DNA of 64,000 nt from Helicoverpa zea (lineage: Eukaryota; Arthropoda; Insecta; Lepidoptera; Noctuidae): positions 9,858,001-9,922,000 of the forward strand of contig NC_061461.1 of the NCBI RefSeq assembly GCF_022581195.2, given 5' to 3'. The notes below the pieces were generated by a model. The model was not told the origin of the DNA, made no database searches, and worked only from the letters and a program-made list of their open reading frames with translations. This document shows, in pieces, positions 46,055 to 59,305 of this stretch; within the stretch, counting starts at the first letter, position 1, and each line of letters begins with the position of its first letter. The translations under genes and the position numbers were made by a program.

Positions 46055-48501
46055 TTGAAGACCAACAGCTAGTCCACAATGGTACAATTATACGTTTCGC
46101 TGAAGCTAAAGAACGAACTTTAAAACTTATATAATATAGTTTTCAACAAGTAATTATATTGCACTTTTAGATTCGGCATAAACTTGTTAGAAGAAAATTG
46201 GAGAACTTTTCAAAGTTCCGAATAACGCAAGGCACGGATTCAAGTAATAGGGGTACGAATGCGCTTTCTACGAATTTGATGCAAGTCCTCTTGTTGCTCA
46301 GAGTCAAAACAATGGGTAAAGTAGGTCAGTAAACTTGCATAGTAGAACCACGAACAACAGTAGTACTTTGTGAACTAGTATTGTAGTAGTACAACGTCAA
46401 AACGTTATGTATCATGCCTTTGTGGCTGCAGTTGGCCTCATCAAGATTTACTCGGTTGGCTTATTGTGAAGGGGCTATTCCATATATCTTTGTGTGCTAT
46501 ATCCCAATGTAAAAAGTAATGTATTATTTAGTCGTTGAACCTTCTAGGATTGTTAATGGAAATTCTGATTATTTTTCGGAACTCCCGGTGATCATCAGTC
46601 TTTAATAGAAGTAGGTATCTACGCTGTTTAGTTGAGGGTTTGCAGGTCGTATTCAGTCAAAAACCAACTTTTGAAGCCATAGTTCCTAGTGAACTAAATT
46701 GAAACAGTGAAAACTGCATACTCTTTTTGAAGTTAATTGCATAACCAACGATGCAAAACTGCTTACTGCGTAATAATCTCGTTTATAAACTTGTGTCAAG
46801 TAGATGAGAACAAAATTCGGAAAATTAACTACCACGGGAATATCAATTATGAGTTTCCACGAAAGTACTTAGTAAGCTTTATGAAATTCATCTGGAGCTC
46901 GCCCTACGTTTGAACTTTCACTATGGTACTCATTTTCATAAAGCTGCCTTTTGATAATAGGTAGTGCCTACGTAGGTTTTATTGGAATTATGGACTAAAA
47001 AGTAATTAAGCTATTCTGTCATTTCCAGAAATAAGAGTGTAGTTGTGAGGCACAGAGATTAGACATATGTATTAACAATCTCGTAACATGAGTTGGTAGG
47101 CTAATTGTATCAGTTACTATTCAGTTTCCTGGATATTTTCATATATAAACAGGGTAGAGCAGTAAACAAGGAATCTTACGTTAACTATCATTACCCTGTT
47201 AACACCTGAAGCAAAACAATTGGAACATCAAATCGATTCATCTGTTTTGGTGCTAAACTCTCGAATATAGGCACATAGGTACGAACGCTGAACTTTTGAC
47301 ACCCCTTCTTTTTAAACGGCATTAAAACATTCAAAAATGTTTCTCATTTTAATTCCAGTTCATACCGGCTTTGGCTTACAAGGGCTTTTCAGTTCCTCAT
47401 TACTAGAACATCTTGGCATTATCGCCTGAAAACGTATCTAGGTTAACACCGCTTAAGTATTCGAGCGGAAAAATGTTTTTTTTTCTATCGCGCCCCGCCC
47501 TTGTGCGGTATTTAATTATAAGATGGTTTATTTTCACACCTTATAGTGTAGTTTGGGTCAAAATTGATGTTGTTGATTTTCTTGTACGACTGAGGTTAGT
47601 ATATAGCGTTGAGTCATCACTTAAGACGAACAAGCCAGTTGTGGATGCCAAGTAATTGAACTCCAGGAAAAACAAGCGTGATGCAATGGTACACGTGTAA
47701 GTAATACGTTATGCATACGAAATAAATCTATTATGACTGACTGGCAGCTGCAGAAGACAACTGCTATATAAATGCAAAAACATGACACTCAGTTATCATG
47801 AAGAATTACAATAAACTGCCAGGTGGTAGGCGAGAATTACTGGCGTGAGTGACGAGCAAGACAGCTGTTAACCGCTGCATCATCTGTGTGGACAAACCGT
47901 ACATTTTTATAGCGTGTCTTTATAATATACATACTTATTTATCTCACGCACCTACACTATTAGTTAGCTAATGTTCTATTTCTAAAGATTAAACAAAAAA
48001 GTTCGCGTGATCGTCCGTTTAGCGTGTAACATAAGTTCCCACACGATTTATTGTGAACGGTGTTTCTTAGGCTTCCGAGCTTTTATAACGATACTTAAAT
48101 TGTATGGAATGAGTAATGGGTGATGAAAATTAATATTAGTGTGTCCTTGGCCCAACGAAAATGTAAGCAAGAGCTTGAATGAAAATGTCGCCAATAATAC
48201 AGAAGGGCCCTTGTATTGATTCGTTTGCATACGAAGTTATGTTTGAGGCGGAATATCGAGGCTGAATAAATATACATGTAGGTTTTACTATGCCCTAAAT
48301 ATGTTGTCACAAACAAAGAACGAATTTGCATGAGAGCTTCGCTAAATGTATATTTTCATGTAAATAAGCTAATCACTGAACCGATACGCTTGGCTCAATG
48401 ACTTTTACAGCCAGTTGTATATAAAAATGTGTTGTTACACATTTGTGAAACGTATTGGCTTATGTTTAACTGATCACCAGATATAGTAACAAATAGCAGA
48501 C

Positions 48502-49255
48502 AAAAATAGTAAATGATCACCAAAATGAAACTCCCTTTTTAATGTAAAACTATAACCAAAGTTTTAACACTTTGCTATGCTATTTAAGTGAAATTACTCC
48601 AAAATAAATCATGCGTAAGCCAAAAATAGTAAATGATCACCAAAATTAAACCACCATTTTAAAGTAAGATTATAACCAAAGTTTTTAAATTTTGCTATCC
48701 TATTTAAGCAAAATGAGTCCAAATAAATCATTGCTATCCCAAAAGTAGTAAATTCTCACCAAAAGTAGTAAATGATCATCAAAATTATACCAGCGTTTTA
48801 ATATAAAATGATAATCAAAGTTTTTACACCTTGCTATCATGTTTAAGTAAACTGCCTCCAAAAAAATAAGTTCGGCCTGATACAATAAATGTAATAACAT
48901 TATGGAAACCCTTTTCCTGCACTAGGGTGGAAAATTGTCTATTGCATGCCTCTAAACAGTGCGATAAGAGTGTGTTTTCGAGGGAGTGTATTGAGAAACA
49001 CATTCTTCTTCTACTTTCTCCTGCCCTGTTTCCAATTTTACTTGGGGTCGGCGCAATATGTCATTTTCTTCCATTTTCCCCTGTCACTCATAATGACACT
49101 CACGCATGCATTGCAAGCTGGACACATAACTTAATATGGCATCATAATACTTTATTTGGTAATAAGCCTTCATTTTATGGCAATCACAGTGACTTATTTA
49201 GGCAAAAATAATACATTAATTTGGTCGTCAAGAGTTGGTGATCATTTACTAAATT
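48502..49255. repeat. Tandem 120-bp repeat with an inverted unit
   Basis: Three units begin at 48502, 48622 and about 48741, each starting 'aaa(a/g)tagtaaat' and sharing 'cctatttaag', 'aaccaaagttttta' and 'ccaaaataaatca'. The third has an internal duplication of its start. The start motif recurs inverted at about 49236-49255 ('ttggtgatcatttactaa'), so the span may be one non-autonomous element with subterminal repeats. A degenerate SINE-like tail ('ttggggtcggcgcaatatgt') lies between. Confidence 0.6.
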
Positions 49256-50047
49256 TGGTGGTCGAATACAATTTAAAGTGAAGTCGTGACTAAACTAGCT
49301 GGTACTATTACATTTTAAGACTTTATTTTTCTGGTGTTCAGTAGATATTTCTGGTTACAAAACTAAGGGTATCAATGCATTTTATGGTGGTCATTATATT
49401 TGTTCCCAAACGTATTTGGCTTCTGTGGAAATGGACGATTCAAAAGGGCATGGCATTTTATAAACAATATTCTGAGGTACCATAAATATGTCGTGTTTAA
49501 CTTAGCTGAAGTATGGATGCAATCGTCTGTTAACCCGTCTGTCATTGAGGAACATACCCTGGTTTCTTTTTTACTTTTTCTTTCACACTTCATTCACTAA
49601 AGCTTCATTTTCAAAAAAGTTTGCATGTTGATAAAGCACGAAAATTACACAAAGAAAAATACTTCTTTAAATTCAAAATCCTATCTTTCTACATGTGTGA
49701 GAGCTCGGAGATAACTCATTAACTCTGCTTCAAGGGATTGTTATACGATACGGGCAAAATGTGAAAATGTCTTGCAAAAAGTTTGGTGTAACGAAACGTG
49801 GTAAATATGACTAACTTTTTCGCAAGACAAATTGATGTTCTAATTTTGAAATAAGCAAATTTTTTTTTAGCTTTACAGTGTTATTAGCTACATTTATTGA
49901 GCATTTTGTTTTATTTAGGGATTGTCTGTGGTTGTGCAAACAATTGAATATACAAATGAATTAATTGAAATGTCAGTGTTGGTTGCACTCTAATCAGTAA
50001 ATGTTTTATGTGTAGGAGTTTATATGGTGACCATAAATAATAGATGC

Positions 50048-51027
50048 AATAGGCATGATGACAAATTTTTAAATTCCTTTGTATGATGTAGGTATACGTC
50101 TATTTTATATGAAAAATTATTAATTTTAAGAAAATGCGAAGTTTTTTTATCAAATAATTGCATTTTTCTCTGTCCACTTTGAATCCGGCGCGAAAACGCT
50201 TGTCAGTGTCATGTCGTCACTTGTGACGTCACGACTGAAATTACAAGACGCAAGTAAACAACGCTCGTGCAATAATTAAGTTTTTTTGTGTTATTAAATA
50301 TGAATTCGAAAGTGCATAGGTGTTGTGGGGTCCCCCAGTGTAAGAACACATCCAAAACAACTCCTGATAAGTTATTTGTGTACGTTCCTCACAATAAAAA
50401 AATACTAAACAAGTGGCTTAAACTTGCAAGGCGAGATTCAAAAGCAATATTGCCCAGGGTACAACTTTATTTTTGTGAAGATCGCCTTGATGTAAGTTAT
50501 TACATAGTTCTCTAGATTCTAGCATAGTTTATAATGTAAATAACTATTTCGAGGTTAGGTTTCATCTCTCATTGTTTTTTAATTAAACTAGTATACTTAC
50601 ATGGAAGTTTTAACATTTCTAAATTCAGCTGAACAAAAATCTTTATTTGATGCCAAAAACTTTCCCAGCATTATGATATCAATTCTAGGCAAATTAGCGC
50701 TGTTTGCCTTGATAAATCCGGGCTCCATAACTCGTGTTATAAACAATTAATTAATTAAAAACAAAGATCGCAGTGGAAGTTCACAATAACGAAATGTGAC
50801 GTTCGCGCGCTTTCGCGCGATTTGTTTTGAGAAATGACGTCACGAGCTCTGATTGGTGTTCAAGATATCATGGCGGATTGCCTTATTTCGTAATTTTATT
50901 TTATAAAAATACATATTAATCACATTATTAATAAAGAAAACAATGCGCGTTTTATATTCCAAGCTTCAAGTTTAATTTAATAAATATATTATTTTAATGA
51001 TTTTTGATTACTGTCATCATGCCTATT
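50048..51027 (+). mobile_element. Non-autonomous P-like element with a THAP exon
   Basis: AATAGGCATGATGACA (50048-50063) is repeated inverted as TGTCATCATGCCTATT (51012-51027). The CATGATGA core resembles P-element termini, and the only coding sequence between is a THAP first exon, the DNA-binding domain used by P transposases. The rest of a transposase is absent. No 8-bp target duplication is visible outside these ends, so the true termini are uncertain. Confidence 0.6.
50300..50491 (+). pseudogene. THAP-domain first exon with lost zinc-binding His
   Basis: 64 codons from ATG to a consensus donor (gtaagt at 50492). It has the Cys-x4-Cys start (CGVPQC), a Trp and the late Cys in YFCEDRL. The ligand His-Phe of the C2CH finger (usually C-x2-HF) is Arg-Leu here, each a one-base change. 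No in-frame second exon follows within the element. It is therefore a decayed or never-functional copy. The frame itself is open, so expression as a spliced-out fragment cannot be excluded. Confidence 0.75.
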
Positions 51028-54000
51028 ACCGCATCACATGCTGTTGAATGTTGACGCGTTATTATTAATTACGTATGCAAAATAAAATATTTTGGGAAAC
51101 TGCGGGATCAGTTCTCAATTAATCTTTAACTACAACTTAATTTGGCGATTATGACAAAAAGGATTAAGATTTGCGTTGTCAAAATAATCTGCTATTTTAT
51201 ATGAATTCTATAGTTAAAAGTTACTTTGAAGTATGATCGTTGTAGTAGTTGTATAGAAATGTTGAATAGGACTCAGTTCGATACCATCTTAATGCCATGT
51301 AAGTCCTCACGAAACCCGAATATTTTCTCTACATACATATTCAAAGCGCGATGGGATCCTAGTTGGTACAGAATTATATTCTTGTATTATTGCCTGACAA
51401 AAAGCTTTTATGTAAAAGAAAATAACGGGTGAAAATTGGTTTTTGGATTTATGACCTGCCAGTGCTTTTTCTCGTGACCAAACAGAATATTATGCACCTA
51501 TTTTTTTTTAGGATATGACATGCTTAAAGGACGATGGGCGTTTTGGTACCCTGTCCAACAGTGTTGATTCTAGTACCATTGCGTAGGTCTTGGCAAGGCA
51601 AAAAATGTTTACTATGACGACTAGTCCCAAATCCTTGTCCATTTCGCGTGACATCGACTAATAGAATGTGTAATGTTCATAAATCATCAACGTAGATGTA
51701 GTTCTTAAATCCAACTGTATTGAATAAAAACTGGTAAAGTAACAAAAAACAGGAATTAGGCCTTCTTAAAATGTTTGCCTGCCGACTGCTTTAAAAAAAG
51801 ACTGTGCAGACCTTTGCAGTTCACACAGAACTAGGTTATGTATTTGATGAAAGTCTTTCAGTATTTACAATCAATTAAGGTTGAAAAGTTAGGAGACGAT
51901 GTTAACATAGTACATATTACGACTTAATCTTGCTCCTCAAGAGGTGCTGATAATGATGAATTTCTTCTTAAAAAAAGATGAATAGAAATGTTTTGAACTT
52001 TTGTCAAATCAGATGACGATTGTGTTTCCGTAGTATGACTCCATAGAATATTTCAAGATTATAATAGAGTGTATCTCAAACAATGTAAGATGTCTATTAA
52101 CTGAGTTTAAAATTATAACACTGACGACATATGCCTCTTAATGAATTTGCATATATGGATGACATACTTGTTTCTATGTCGATTCAATTTTTATCGTTAC
52201 TCGGATCGGACAGCTAATTGAGGCAGGCCCCATAGTTTTCATTTTCAAGTTCACGCAAATACCTTTCTAATGATATATCATACGTTACTGTTGGAGCGGG
52301 TACCAAATCTCATACAAAGTGCCCATTGTCCTTTGTATAGACCATTGGGCACTGTAAGGTGTTCCCCGCCGCAAAATCCTAAGCCGTGACATTTTCTAAA
52401 AATCCTTTCATATTGAATTCAAATGCATTCACGGGCACAATACATTATTCCGCATAATATTTCAATTGACAATAAATTCCTTTGGTCCGATTCGCTTTGA
52501 CGACAGCCAGAGCAAGTCTTGTGTGAATACGAGATGGCTTCATAACATTCTTACATTATTCACTTCGAAATATGAAAATATTCCACATTTAAAATTGAAT
52601 TTAGAATATCGATGAGAACGTTTAAAGATGGCGTATGTTGTAACGTCATTTAGCTGCATCGAGCTAACCGAAGCAAAATATTTAAGCACTTCGTTAACAT
52701 GGTATTTAGTTAAAGAGTAGTAGAGCCCAATTGCAACATTTTAAAAGCTTCGATATTCCCACTTTTTTGTAAAATATGTCACTGGTGAAGTAGGGTCCGA
52801 ATTCCGTGGAGGACAGTGGGAATAATACCTACTGTGTAAAAAGTATTTTTCTTTGTGAACCACAACACACTTTTTATTCAAACACGATTTCCCAATAAAA
52901 CCGTTTTGTACTGGGGCTTTTTTGTCTGTAACAGTTTTTGAACTAATGAAAGTTTTGGCCACGTGTAAAGTGGCGTAACTTGGTGTTTCTGATTTATGAT
53001 TCAAAAGAGTATGTAGCTAACGATGCGGTTCAAGAAATTTTGTAGGAATCTTATTTCAGTATTCAATAAAGACACTTTTAATGGGAACAGGCGTACGACA
53101 CAGCTATAGCAGGGTTTTATGAAAGATTTTACAGTTAAGTGAAAGTAAAATGTTTCATCGCGTTTAAGAAGCTAGCTTTTGTTAAGAAGAGTGGCACTCT
53201 AGTGTAGATCGATAGCCGTTTGAATGGAAGCCGTCTCGATAGCCTAGTTTTTGTGGCGGCTTAGCAGAATTTACGCGACACAAGGACAATAGCGTTGGAT
53301 ACCACCGTAATGTCTGCCCCTCTCGTCTCGTCTGAGGTCATTTTATGTGTACTATTTCTATCTAGGTAAGGATTAGTTTGTCTGTCTGCTTAACGGCCTT
53401 TTCGTTTGTGTAGATGCGATTTTGATTGTCGAAAGTTTTGCGGTTTGCGCAGAGTTTGGACGAATGTAGAACTTGCTATGTTCCTACACCCGGATAAAAA
53501 CTAACGTATGTGATTTTGATGTAAGCATAATCTATACGTATTTCTGCCAGTTTAACATCCATTCAGTTGTTTTTGCATGAAAGTGTACCAAACTTACAAA
53601 AATACACTCATACCTACACCCTCAAAAACTTTCGCATTTATAATTTTAGTAAGTTATTCTCGTGATATCATCTAGAGTGCAAAATTTATTTTAAAATACA
53701 AAGAAGGCCAAGTATTGTGGGTCACAACAAAAGTGTTATAACGTTAAAAGGCCCTATCACATTTCCACTCGGAGCGAAGACATTTGTCTTAGGTGCCAGT
53801 CTAGGGCTGGTATTTAACAAATGATGTGGAAATGTTCAGCCATTTCATCTACCATTACCGCCGAGTAGTTTCTCGTCTGAAGGTACCTTTCCTTTTTAGT
53901 TTGAGAATGTTTATTAAAACAATGTGAAAAGAAAACTAAATTAGAGTAGAGCTGTTTATGGAAAACTATTAAACTAGAACTGTTATCACAGTATTCCAAA

Positions 54001-54954
54001 CTATTGATTGCAAAACATGCAAATATTTTTTTCTTTGATTCTGTAATTACTGTAATTAGTATTTTAGAAGTTTAGTATTGATAAATTGAGTACTTTCTCA
54101 TTAGTGGATTATGTCCGGCGTAGGTATAACGCTTAGTTTTTCTACAAAATAATGTAATTGTTTAAAAAAATAATTTAACTGTTTCTTGTCGCACCAATAC
54201 ATGCGGCACGTACGTGTGAAAGTGCTGATGCAGTGCAAAGGTAACAAACAATAAATCTTGCTAATAAATCTTTCTAAAAATATGTTGTTATCTATAAGTT
54301 TTCTTCATAGGCCAACGTTATGAGACGTAGCAGTTCTAAATTTAACAGATCTGATAAAACCAGGAACGCTCGCCGCAGTCAATTTGGCATAACACATTTA
54401 AGTTCTATTTTAATTTAGCGCTACGACACCGGTAAGAAAGACTTAGGTAACCCCAACTATGTAGTATGGAAAAGTTCTGGAGATTACAAGAGCTAATTTT
54501 AGACTAGCTGTTTTTTTTCCTTTATTTAACGTTAAAAAACAAATGTGTACAATATTAATTTAAGGAAGCATTGAAAAACCACTCGGGTTTAAGATAATGT
54601 TGTGCTGTTCCAGTAATGTAATGAGAAACTTTGGCCCATTGCACATTGGCACGAATGGATTAACAACATGCATGGCTCTCAAGCACCAGTATGCGGGTTT
54701 GATTCCAGGTCCGGCAAATTCTAATGTGACTCTATATGTATTATAAGTAAGTACATATGTATATTTTGACCCCCGATTATTGAGTGCAAATGTAAAGGAA
54801 AACAATTTGACGAAATTTCGAAAAACGTCATTTCAACTACCTACTCCGTATCTAATAACTCAATTGCTCCCATCAATCAAAATATATATAAAAAAAAAAT
54901 TAAATTTAATGTAACTCCCATAGTCATGTCCTGAATTATCTAAAATGATCCGTA

Positions 54955-55245
54955 ACATGGAGAACAAAATGACTAGCGGAGATGTCATAACACAAAATTT
55001 CCTAAAAAGTAGCCCGCCAAAATGTGGGCGATCGGGGGACGAGGGACATTACTAGCTTCTCCCTCCCGTTTAGTTTTTCTAAAACCAAATCACTAATCAA
55101 TCTTTGTCAGAACCCCGAACGTCTCTTTAGCTTTATCGTAACTGATTGTTTTGGTCACGCCTGCCGCACGTTACTCGACCTACAAGAAGGCGCCTGACCT
55201 ACCTGCCTTATGGCATCTCTATATCTTTCCTTCCTCCGCTCACCG
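54955..55245 (+). repeat. Dispersed repeat, copy 2
   Basis: Diverged second copy of the 32680-32870 repeat, same orientation, with an extra stretch (about 55070-55180) before the shared 'acctacctgccttatggcat'. Confidence 0.5.
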
Positions 55246-55559
55246 TAATGTATGCACACGAGTACTGCACCGATAACTCAGCGCTCAAGGACATACTACT
55301 GCAGTGTTGCAAGGTCAATTGCTTCAATTATGTACACATCCTGAAGTAACACAATTAATAGGAACCGATGTGAAAATATATCAAAGTAAACAATATTACA
55401 AGTGTAATATGAATGCTTGTGAAGCTTTCTGGTAAAACGGATCCCACCAAAAACATTAAATGTAAATGTAATGTAAAGCCAATCCTCTACGCAATACCTC
55501 CACCGTAAAAAGTTTTGAGATCGCATAGAATCTGGTAAAACGGATGAACCAATTATGAT

Positions 55560-56225
55560 AGCAGACAAAAAATTGGACTCTGGAGACAGAAAGTCTGATA
55601 ACCAGTTACCAAGGGGTATCAGATTTCTCGGATTACTGGGTTCATTACAAGCTTTTTTTATCAAGGTTCCTGTAGGTACAGATTAATGGTCTAAGAAAGG
55701 TGACTAACCATGAAATCGATGTGGGAATTCCTAATTTACAGTGAACTTTCTAAGAAACTGCAGTCATGCAACATTCGGAAGGGGTGTGACTAATTTTCTT
55801 TTGCAGTTATGACAGACGTAAATTAAGCTTCTAAAATCAATTAACATTAATCGAGCATAAAAGCGTAACACCGGACTTAAAATCGTACTTCTCGCTGATA
55901 TTATAAACGCGATATACGCGATGAGTGTAGGTACATACATTATGTGTGTTTGTTGCTCTTACACGTGAAAACTACTGAATGCATTTTGATGAATTTATGC
56001 AGCCTTTTCCCAAACTACGTTGGTTATGGGTTCTAGTTTTAACCAGATGAGGCTGATTTCCGGTGTTTTACGTGGACCATCTATCTATCTGATCTCCTGA
56101 ATGCAGTAATCCAATAAATCCGATACCCCTTGGTAACTGGTTGTCAGACTTTCTGTCTACTGACCCGTAACTACTGCCAAAGATGTTCAAATGTCAGGTG
56201 GGAAATACAGTGGTGCGTTAAACAT
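55560..56225. repeat. Composite of SINE and Helitron-like fragments
   Basis: About 55575-55660 has 'accagttaccaaggggtatc' in plus orientation. About 55905-55998 is a Helitron-like piece ('gtttgttgctcttacacgtg', 'aaaactactgaatgc'). About 56000-56225 is an inverted, diverged SINE copy ('ccgataccccttggtaact', 'gggaaatacagtggtgcg'). The two SINE arms are inverted relative to each other. Confidence 0.55.
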
Positions 56226-57499
56226 CGTTGAATAATAATATAGGCTTGAACCGTGTGCGGGAAGTAGGTCCCCGAGACGTGGATAAAACTTGGAAACTAT
56301 TATCAAATGTTCCAGAAGATCTTTAAGAAAATATATTTCGTTACTTGTAATAGAGGTAAATACGAAGTATTGATAAACCTAAAAATAGGTACACCCACAA
56401 TCATAGAATCCTCACAACGTTTATTAATCTCTGTTACTAAGAACGCCGGTTTTGAGACCATAAGAAGCTTTTGGAATATTAGAAATTGTAAACCGTTTTC
56501 GTATAATTAATTAATTTCTAGATATAAACTGCTGTTGTGAAGTAAGATTACTCAAGGGTGTATTTTTTTAATGAACAAAAGAAAGAGAGCCACGGAATGC
56601 CAGTTGGATGCGCTTGCCTCAATGGAAGCTTCATTGAGGTAGGTTTGAATGTCAGCTCGTTCTTTTTATGAATGTACTCAAGCTTGCATGATGCAGGTAC
56701 GCGTATAAATAAGGTAAGTTCCATTCATAGAAGAGGCAGAGGTAATCCAAATTATCATTTGACAGATTTCAAAGCAAATCATTTTACAAGTATTGTCTTT
56801 TCAAATGTAAAATTGTCAAATGTGCGACTGTTAAGTGTTTGAAACAAAGACTATCAAAAACGTAATTTCTTTGCCGTCTCGCGAAATTGCGACGTCAACA
56901 CGCTTGGCACGACAGCTGTATGGTTTGTTAAATTTTTTATTGCTCTGAGGAACCGCACGAGATCTGAGTGAACGCTTCACTTAACTGATAGTGGATTTTT
57001 CTTACAAAACACGAACGTTTTTAAAGTAAGTGGGCTTTCGTAGTCTAGACTACAATCGTAAAATGGAATATAAGGTAATCAATCGGTAATAACTATAGAA
57101 CTTTGATCACGAAATGGAAGAGTGACAGGCGTCGTAGACAACGGACACACAAGCAAAACGTCATAAGTACTATGTAAAAATAGGCGATTTACTACATGTT
57201 TAGTATGTAATGCAGATTCTAGTGGAAGCCGTAATGAGGAAAGGTCAAACACACACAATGCCTTACTCGTCAATTAGAGGATTAACGGCATAACCAACAT
57301 ACGGCAGCTGACAAAAGAGGAACAAGGATTTCTATCGCGTTCGCACTCTTTTGTCATAATGCAGCTACCCCAGGTGTACAACTGGGAGCGGATATTTTTT
57401 GCTTGCAGCCAAACAATTAAATGTGGCATTGTACCGCAAATGAATAGCGGATCCAGGGCGGACATGTCATTGCAAACACATAATGAAAGGTATACCTTT

Positions 57500-58290
57500 T
57501 ATCCGGCGAGCCCTGTGTGCGAACGCCGGCGTCCGTGGCGGTTAGCCCCTGGTGATGTAGTGTCGAGTGGGTCGGGTGATGGAAGCGCCAAGGAGGGCTC
57601 CTGGCCGCGAGGGGCCGGCGTTGCTGCGCGTAGCGAGCGATGGGCGCGCGTGTGCCTCGAGGTCGGTTTGCCGGCGGAGTGGGCCGAGGGTGACAGCCGG
57701 CGGGGTGCGCGCGCCTGCAGCACCGCGCATGCGTGCCAGCGCGCCGCAACTTACTGAATACACCAACACGCAGCGCCACTACATGTGCTATACTGGCGCG
57801 CTGCCGCCTTACCTACATATCGAGGTGAGCATTATACGTATTTTTTATAATCTTCGGTTTTGACCTATATTATATTCTTACTTATTGTATTATAAGTTTT
57901 TGTAACGTTTACTTGAATGAATTATTGTAGCGACGCTTGGAATTTACATTCTTAGCGACGCGCTATATCAACAAAAGCTGTGACATTCATGAGCGTTTTT
58001 GTTACTGAAAGAATTTTCAGTAGCAAGTTATTTTGACGCTGTAGGTTTATTATGGTAATAATATTAGAAGATTTCCTGCAGTATGTAATTAGGGGGTGTT
58101 AAATGGTTGTATGTAGGTAGTGTAAATGTTAAGATCAGCTGTTTGTGTCAGGTTATCGGAGTGAGGTATCGATTGGCGGCACTTTCACCGCTGGGCGCGA
58201 ACTGACTGTTATTCTGTTTTGGCGCGGCTCCAGCAATGGCGGACACCCACCCTGTTACTAAGCACACGCCATTTTTGCGTAACAATTACG
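57500..58290 (+). promoter_or_regulatory. CpG-rich promoter-like segment
   Basis: 57500-57830 is strikingly GC- and CpG-rich for this genome. It holds CGCGCATGCGTG at 57724-57735, the NRF-1/Ewg type of palindrome. It ends in a good donor (ATCGAG then GTGAGC at 57823), as expected of a 5' exon on the plus strand. About 58160-58250 has TATCGATT (DRE-like) and TTGGCGCG (E2F-like) before an ATG at 58235 that opens only 22 codons. Long open frames on both strands here are Arg/Pro/Ala-rich by-products of base composition. The gene it would serve is not visible. Confidence 0.45.
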
Positions 58291-59225
58291 AACAACTTAG
58301 CTAGTTAGCTAAAACCTAAAATATGGTATATAAAAATATCTTTTTTTCTGATCATAATGGCAGCCTTAGATATTCGTGTACCTGAATAAAGATATCGAAT
58401 GTAAGTTTGCGTATCGTTCACGGTTCATTTAGTCGGTGAATTGTGATCGTCCTTTTGTGTTTTTAGGAGCGGCACAACAATGTCTGTGTTTATGTCATGC
58501 TAGATTGTAAAGGTGCGCCCAATCTCCTCTGCCCTTTCGTGAAAACAATGTCTAACCAAATTAACTTAGCTACCTGTACGTACTTAAATAGTTCGCTAGA
58601 TAGATACCACAAATATACTTTTTAAATAAAATATATTATTTTTTGCAATTTTTGTTCCTTTTCTCTTTTGCAATGCACTTTTTTTATTTGTATCAAAGAC
58701 ACAAAACGAATATAGGTAAGGTGAATTAAGTTACTTGCTAGAAATATGCTCTGGAAGCTCTATTAAATGCACTTTAATTTAACTGAAGTTGAATTTTTTA
58801 TTGGATTTGTTCAGGCCAAAAGCACTAAACCGCTAAACTATGTGTTTACGCACACCCACGCAACAGAGAATATCTGCATTGCTACAAACTATATCGGAAG
58901 ATTTTCAGTTGATTACCTACCTAGTACCTACTCATTTACATCTTTAGTTGCTAATTAATTAATCCTGAAACCAAAAAGGATGCATTTTTTTTTTATTTAT
59001 TTTCATAAATTATTTTTTTAACTATTCGTAAACAAAAAATAAGTTTATTTATTATTTTTTCGACTGGTATCAGCTGATGTTGATTAACGACTATACCGCT
59101 TTATTGGAAGACAAAAACTCTGCAGTATACGATGCCCCTTATTTAGGATAGGCACTTATTTTAGGGTTGCACCTGTTATGGAAGCCATAGATACTTAAAG
59201 ACTATATTTAAGCATGCAATAGGCA

Positions 59226-59305
59226 GTTGGGTGGTTGACACTCGTTGGGGGAGGCCTTACATTCAGCAGTGGACGGCAATTGGCTTACATGATGATGATG
59301 ATTAG
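59226..59305 (+). repeat. LINE 3' tail with GATGATG end
   Basis: 'ggaggccttacattcagcag', 'tggacggcaattgg' and 'gatgatgatgatt' form a diverged relative of the tail at 37170-37262. No coding part remains upstream. Confidence 0.55.

Noticed and set aside
48502..48870. CRISPR-like spaced repeats
   Set aside because: The units are 120-bp tandem repeats in a eukaryotic genome and the 'spacers' are themselves conserved.
54690..54715. B-box-like 'gggtttgattcc' suggesting a tRNA gene
   Set aside because: No cloverleaf, A box or acceptor stem can be drawn around it; at most an old tRNA-derived SINE fragment.
57417..57863. Several overlapping long open frames on both strands in the GC-rich segment
   Set aside because: All are Arg/Pro/Ala-rich, overlap in different frames and look like products of high GC; no domain or consistent splice pattern.
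58235..58300. 22-codon frame starting ATGGCGGACACC as a first coding exon
   Set aside because: Only a weak donor follows and no partner exon was found; left as part of the promoter-like segment.
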